Positions 18,808 through 20,931 of a DNA stretch of 20,931 nucleotides are shown here, piece by piece. Numbering within the stretch: the stretch's first letter is position 1; each line of letters starts with the position of its first letter. Origin of the DNA: Gnetum montanum (taxonomy: Eukaryota; Streptophyta; Gnetopsida; Gnetales; Gnetaceae). The stretch lies in NCBI GenBank assembly GCA_015680685.1, contig MNCI01027317.1:475612-496542 (forward strand), in the 5' to 3' direction. The notes under the pieces were generated by a model. It saw only the letters and a program-made list of their open reading frames with translations, was not told the origin of the DNA and did no database searches. The position numbers and the translations under genes are program-made.

Positions 18808-20433
18808 ATGCCTCTCCTACAAGACGATAATAATGCCATGCTTAGTGAGGAAGTTCATTGGAGAACCAATGAGCTATATGATGATGAAGATTGGAGTATA
18901 CAACCTGAAGTGGGAGTTTCTTAGAAAAATGAACAAAAACAACGTCAACAAATGAAAGCCTAACTTACCCGATGACAATGAACCCCCACTGGCCACTACA
19001 AGCTTAATGCANTCAAATGAAAGCCTAACTTACCCGATGACAATGAACCCCCACTGGCCACTACAAGCTTAATGTAAATACAAGAGGCTATTTGAATCTT
19101 ACGTAGGCATCGTAAAGAGAGCCGACTACCCAGGCTCGATTTAAACCACTTTCCTACATTTTTAGGAGGCTATGACTTAGATCCGCATCAACATTTAGTA
19201 GCCTTCTACGATGCCTGTACATGGAATAACATTGATAATGGGTGGCAAAAACTTAAGCTCTTTCCCATGACACTCGTTGACCAAGCAAAAGTATGGTATA
19301 GATCGTTAAAACCAAATTTAATATGACACTGGTTAACAATGGTAGAAGTTTTTACTGAAAAATATCAAACCTACGCAAGAGTGTCAGCCTTGAGGAAACA
19401 AATCCAAGAATGAAAACAAGTGAAACATGAACCCTTAGACATGGCCTTAGAAAGGTATTATGCACTGTTAAACAACTGTCCAGGCCATGGGTTTTCCGAG
19501 GAAAGGCTAATGTACCATATTATTGATGGGCTACATAATGAAACAAGAGAGACCTTAGGAGTATATGCCCGACGTCAACTATATAAACTACAAACCCATC
19601 AAATCCAAGAGCTTATTAAGCGGGTAGCAAAAGAAGAAGGAGAAATAGCTACATGGGAGAGTGTTGAAAAACATCAATAGGACCAAAATTTCAACTTAAC
19701 AAAGGTCCATGATCATAACAAGGAGAAATCAACAAATCTCAAGGCGTAAATATCATCTTTGCCAATACAGCAATCATTAGAAGAAGTTGAGGCAAAGATC
19801 AATAAGATGTTGGAATGGATGAATCAAAAGCATGGAGAATATATCAACATCATTGGAGATAGAGTTTTGACAACCCAAGAAGCAAGGAGAAATCATAGAC
19901 ATTCAGAAAGAAGGAATAAGAAAAATAAGCGCTCAACTACCAATCATACGTACGAATGTAACATATGCTTGTACGATCATCCCAAGGGCCAATGCCCAAT
20001 ATTGTTACATCTACATGAGCATTGGGGAAACACGTTACATCCAGAGTTCGTACAGAGATACTGTGTTCGATCACAGTGGCAACAATCCCAGTCATGGGGG
20101 AATCCACCCTTAGACTGGAGGCACCCTTCATATTATCCAAATCCAAATGCTTATCATGTTCAACACATTGTTTCTTCAACTGGGCCAACATACTCTATCT
20201 CACCACAATATCGTTCTCCACAATACTATTAGCCCATACCTCCAACGCAACCACCACCTTGTCCACCTTATATTCCTCCTAACTTTCCACATTCTTATCC
20301 TTTCCCTCCTTCCACAATGCCACCAACTATTCCTAAGGTGTTTGTACCACCGCAACCCACCAACAACACTTGTGCTACTACTACTAACAATAGTGAAAAG
20401 CCTCCTCAACATTGTACTGACCTAAATCGTCGA
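18808..20433 (+). pseudogene. gag: Gag of a Ty3/gypsy (Athila/Tat-like) element, broken
   Basis: The frame starts at ATG 18808 and carries in-frame stops at 18922, within 18949-19075, and at 19093, 19324, 19411, 19678, 19747 and 20230. From 19081 to 20433 it is otherwise one continuous frame. Parts in order: an acidic N-terminus; the gag core at about 19100-19680 (GGYDLDP, GWQKLKLFP, KVWYRSL, EKYQTYAR, then NCPGHGFSEE and IDGLHNETRETLGVYARR); a helical SLEEVEAKINKMLEW segment (19774-19818); a basic linker; a zinc finger CX2CX3HX4C (19957-19995); a Trp/Tyr/Pro-rich segment; and a proline-rich tail after the 20230 stop. It is cut at about 20433 by LTR X. The order matches the minus-strand gag at 1131-3285. 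It is better preserved than that copy but still inactive. No protease, reverse transcriptase or integrase was seen. Confidence 0.85.
18949..19074. repeat. Exact 61-bp direct duplication around an N, probable assembly artefact
   Basis: 18949-19009 and 19014-19074 are identical letter for letter, separated by CANT with the N at 19012. An exact duplicate in an otherwise heavily mutated pseudogene, centred on an N, is what an unmerged contig overlap would give. The two copies are in different frames relative to the downstream gag, and only the second is in frame with it. Confidence 0.8.
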
Positions 20434-20931
20434 TGTAAGGCTGAAAAGGAAACAAACACCGAGAGATCGTTGGGAAGCCATAGTTGACCCTGCCTTCGCC
20501 CGAGGGCAAGCTGGAAAAGTAAATGAAGGTAGAGTGCCTTGGATGGTCTTCACGCAAATCAACCAAGGACTTCCCGTAGCGTAAGCTACAGCTAGCGCTG
20601 GGGTTATCGTAAACGATATGTAAACAGAATGCAAATGACGATACGAAATGTAAATAAAGAGTACTGAATTATGAATGAAGCATAAACAAAGTTATATAAG
20701 CACAAACAGAACTAAACAATGTAAATGGGAGGCAATAATGAAATTGTATTATATTGTTTTAAAAAAAAATGTGCACCGGTCAAAGTGTAGTTGCACAAGT
20801 GTGAATGGCAAGTCAAACGCTTAGCCTCGGAAAGATATGACACGATGATGCGACAATGAAATGGGATGAACGTGAGAAGAAATTGGAAGCCAAAAATCAG
20901 ATGTGCCAAGCACCCAAGGATTGCAAGTTCT
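20434..20931 (-). mobile_element. LTR X, right copy (partial; runs off the window end)
   Basis: 20686-20931 matches 1-251 nearly base for base, in the same orientation. The part from 20434 to 20685 has no counterpart in the window because the left copy is truncated by the window start. On the minus strand this is the downstream half of the LTR, ending in CTTACA near 20434, which with the TGTTGAAACA start of the left copy gives TGT...ACA ends. The total LTR would be roughly 1.4 kb. Short minus-strand frames here (20384-20909) do not look like protein genes. Confidence 0.6.

Noticed and set aside
20200-20634. Several overlapping minus-strand ORFs
   Set aside because: 20200-20412 is the antisense of the gag proline-rich tail. 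The others sit in LTR X and overlap each other in different frames.

Overview
The window looks like nuclear DNA from a repeat-rich land plant. It has one spliced gene with typical GT..AG signals, several decayed LTR retrotransposons of plant type, a tRNA-Asp-like primer binding site used by Ty3/gypsy elements, and long AT-rich gene-free stretches. The amount of old, nested LTR debris around one short gene would suit a large-genome seed plant such as a conifer, but nothing seen here proves the lineage. Nothing bacterial is present: no operons and no dense ORFs.

Layout, left to right. 1-1130 is part of an LTR (called X here) on the minus strand. 1131-3285 is a broken minus-strand gag gene, then its primer binding site and its 879-bp 5' LTR (3593-4471). 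4472-7080 is AT-rich DNA made of diverged tandem blocks ending in a long foldback, followed by a TTTATTTGCCAAAACAT minisatellite (7090-7384). 7690-8167 is a fragment of an unidentified coding pseudogene, interrupted by a solo LTR (8168-8850) with a 5-bp target-site duplication. 8921-9350 is a 239-bp-period direct duplication.

The only convincing host gene lies at about 9.8-12.2 kb on the plus strand. Two coding exons (10397-10903 and 11925-12137) give a 239-residue protein that I do not recognise, with a duplicated promoter block carrying an ACGTGGC motif upstream and an AATAAA signal downstream. Then come two head-to-tail copies of a copia-like LTR (12785-13840, minus), a tRNA-derived SINE-like head (about 14021-14083, minus) and a plus-strand LTR-like promoter/poly(A) segment (about 14330-15071). 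15072-17253 holds no gene that I can see.

On the right is a second gag element of the same family as the left one, in the opposite orientation: LTR (17749-18676), primer binding site and gag pseudogene (18808-20433). Its LTR sits against an older LTR remnant in inverse orientation (17254-17748). The window ends in a second X copy (20434-20931) in the same orientation as the first. The host gene is therefore bracketed by inverted copies of one retroelement family, themselves bracketed by direct copies of another LTR.

No intact transposon protein is present and no pol domains were seen. Any pol would have to lie beyond the window edges. Two single N positions (17572 and 19012) mark assembly joins, and the second is flanked by an exact 61-bp duplication that is probably artificial.
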